Below are positions 62,300 through 64,000 of a stretch of DNA of 64,000 nucleotides, in pieces; the stretch's first letter is position 1; each line of letters opens with the position of its first letter. The notes under the pieces were generated by a model, which was given only the letters and a program-made list of their open reading frames with translations, ran no database searches and was not told where the DNA came from. The position numbers and the translations under genes are program-made. Source of the stretch: Bog-473 sp963809825 (GTDB lineage: Bacteria > Actinomycetota > Acidimicrobiia > Acidimicrobiales > RAAP-2); the NCBI GenBank assembly GCA_963809825.1, contig CAWELJ010000002.1, positions 124,001 to 188,000 of the forward strand, given 5' to 3'.

Positions 62300-63980
62300 T
62301 CAGCCCGTGGTCTGGGTGCGCAGGCTCTGTTCGAGCGTGCTGAGCGCCGCCTGCAGCCGGGTCACGTCGGAGGAGAACCCCTTGAGGTAGGTGCCCAGGC
62401 GGATCGGGGGCAATCCGTCGATCGTGCCGAAGAAGGCGACGTCGTGGCGCACCAACGACTCCGCCGTGGCGGCGGCGGACTGCACCGGTACCGGCACCGA
62501 AGTCCCGGACATGAACGCTTCGTAGAGCTGCAGCGAAGAGATGAAGGGGTTGATGACGTTGGCCACGTTGGTGGGCGTCGGGAACCCTGGGAGAGACGCC
62601 AACCCGGCCCGCGCTGCCGTGGTGGCAGAGTCGACGGAATCGGTGGCCGACTGGATCCGCGCCACCGCTGCGTTCGTCGCCGCAGGCGGAGTACCGGCCG
62701 GGGCGCCACCGGTTGGCGTGGCCGTGTGATGGAACGAGTGCGCGATGGCGATACCGCTCACGACCAGGAGGAAGACACATGCGATCACCGCTGTCGCGAG
62801 GAACACCGGACTCCGGCGTTGCTTGGCATCGGACTTCCGCGAGCGGGCGTGAACGGGGCCCGTCCGGGCGACATCTCGCTCTGGGTGGGGCTCGAACTCC
62901 TCCTCGTCCTCGAACTCGTATTCCACCCCGGGCACGAACGCAACAGCAGGCTTGGGCTCTGCTTCTTCCCCGAGTTCCTCCTTCCTCGTATTCCGCCCCG
63001 GGCACGAACGCCACAGAGGTCTCGGGCTCCTCCTCGACCTCGTATTCCGCCCCGGGCACGAACGCCACAGCAGGCTCGGGCTCTGCTTCTTCCCCGAGTT
63101 CCTCCTCGACCTCGTATTCCGCCACGGGCAGGAACTCGGGATGGGGCTCGGGCTCCTCCTCGTCCTCGTGTTCCGCCCCGGGCTCGAACGCCACAGAGGT
63201 CCCGGGCTCCGCTTCTTCCCCGAGTTCCTCCTCGACCTCGTCCTCGCGTTCGAGTGCGTCGAGGATCTCGAACGCCGCCAAGGGCACGAAGCCGGACGGG
63301 TGCCCGGGCTCCTCCTCGGTCTCGAGTTCCTCCTCGAGTTCCGCTTCCAGTTCGGCGTCCGCCTCGCGTCCGACCAGGGGAATCGCTAGGGCCTCCGCCT
63401 CGGTCCCGTCCTCTCGTTCTTCGTCGGGTTCGTGCTCGGCCTCAGGTTCGAGCTTCGCCTCGGGCTCTTCCTCGGCTTCGCCCTCGAGCTCCTCGTCGGG
63501 GAGGCCCTCGGTGACAGCGCTGACGTCGGTCCCGATTGCGCGTGGTTGTTCCGCTTCGGGCTCGAGCCCCACCTCGGCCTCGGGCTCGAGTTCCACCTCG
63601 GACGCCAGAGCTGCTTCCGCCGCAAGCTCCGCGTCCAGCTGAGCGTCCCGTTCCGGGTCCTGCTCCGGCGCGGCCTCCGTATCCGGCTCGTAGGACCGGC
63701 GGACGGTGTCCATGATCCGATCGAAGGCAGCCTCGACGCGTGCCGCCGCCACTGCCCGGTCTTCCGAATCCCCGTCGGATTCGTCATCGAGCACCGCTTC
63801 CCAGTCGAAGTCGGAGTCGTCGACGTCCAGCTCCAGTTCGTCGACGTCCAGCTCCAGATCGTCGACGTCCACCGCCCCCTCCTCCGTCTCGGGTTCGTCG
63901 GGGTCGGGCAGGAACTCGTCCCATGCGAAATCGGAGTCGTCTGTCTCCAGCTCGGAGTTGTCGAAGAGGTCGGTGCTCAT
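62300..63980 (-). pseudogene. acidic repeat-rich membrane-anchored protein, interrupted by a frameshift
   Basis: From GTG/ATG at 63980 (MSTDLFDNSELETDD) about 330 very acidic residues (Glu, Asp, Ala, Pro) run in one frame and include tandem copies of AEYEVEEELGEEAEPEPAVAF. The frame breaks near 62980 inside the last repeat, where two bases are missing relative to the intact unit. The next frame continues with GEEAEPKPAVAFVPGVEYEF, a basic stop-transfer-like segment, one membrane helix (SPVFLATAVIACVFLLVVSG) and about 170 external residues to 62300. Intended length about 560. Function unknown. Confidence 0.6.
62919..63240. repeat. Compound tandem repeat, alternating 72- and 54-bp units
   Basis: Units beginning TATTCCGCCCCGGGCACGAA (or close variants) start at 62919, 62989, 63043, 63115 and 63169. 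Lengths are 70, 54, 72, 54 and 72 bp, so the array is a 126-bp compound repeat of which the first 72-bp unit has lost two bases (TCCTCCTTCCTCG in place of TCCTCCTCGACCTCG). That loss is the frameshift in the gene above. It is wholly inside coding DNA. Confidence 0.85.
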
Positions 63981-64000
63981 GCTCTGGTGCTCACCCTCCC

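Noticed and set aside
62919..63240. Could the short repeats be a CRISPR array
   Set aside because: Units are contiguous without unique spacers, alternate 72/54 bp and stay in frame within a coding sequence. No cas genes nearby.

Overview
This window comes from a very GC-rich bacterial chromosome that looks actinobacterial. Evidence seen in the sequence includes heavy GTG/TTG start usage, two F420-type LLM oxidoreductases, a MarP-like periplasmic protease, DUF2510, SCO6745-type and SHOCT proteins, a diguanylate cyclase/phosphodiesterase and actinobacterial lipid-catabolism genes. I lean towards the Acidimicrobiia or a neighbouring class, but that is inference. I see no prophage, insertion sequence, CRISPR array or rRNA. 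It reads as ordinary core and accessory chromosome with one tRNA.

Layout. 1-3.5 kb: the end of a TetR regulator, enoyl-CoA hydratase, acyl-CoA dehydrogenase and quinone oxidoreductase, with a paired palindromic operator in front of the dehydrogenase. 3.7-8.5 kb: a membrane GGDEF-EAL protein, an FMN reductase, a cation/proton antiporter and a small PLDc_N-SHOCT membrane protein. 8.5-16.6 kb: an oligosaccharide locus (GH36 alpha-galactosidase, four-gene ABC importer, GH29 alpha-L-fucosidase). 16.9-19.8 kb: small membrane and stress-type proteins and an arylamine N-acetyltransferase. 19.9-24.2 kb: a probable persulfide-response module, in which an MMPL transporter diverges from a CstR-like repressor and a CoA-disulfide-reductase/rhodanese fusion across a shared operator region. 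24.2-28.9 kb: membrane protein, DUF2252, and a SHOCT/DUF6325-like mini-operon. 29-33.5 kb: a large membrane protein, then TetR and cytochrome P450. 33.5-36.4 kb: two bacterial PH-domain proteins and a SCO6745-like protein. 36.4-42.5 kb: seven same-strand genes (beta-barrel, acyl-CoA dehydrogenase, M20 hydrolase, lipoprotein, SDR, unknown, cupin). 42.6-46.8 kb: a phosphate transport operon with the unusual order pstB-pstS-pstC-pstA behind a candidate PHO box. 46.9-53.7 kb: DUF2510/DUF4328 protein, epimerase, chromate transporter, LLM oxidoreductases and aldehyde dehydrogenase. 53.7-61.3 kb: zinc-ribbon membrane protein, propeller lipoprotein, MarP-like protease, then GH15 / glucose dehydrogenase / metallo-hydrolase. 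61.4-64 kb: tRNA-Ser(CGA), tadA and an acidic repeat membrane protein.

Four genes carry apparent frameshifts (near 20763, 34087, 54159 and 62980). Three are single-base differences in runs of 3-4 G/C and are probably sequence errors. The fourth lies inside a tandem repeat and could be error or slippage. The most interesting system is the CstR-like/MMPL/CoADR-rhodanese divergon at 19.9-24.2 kb.
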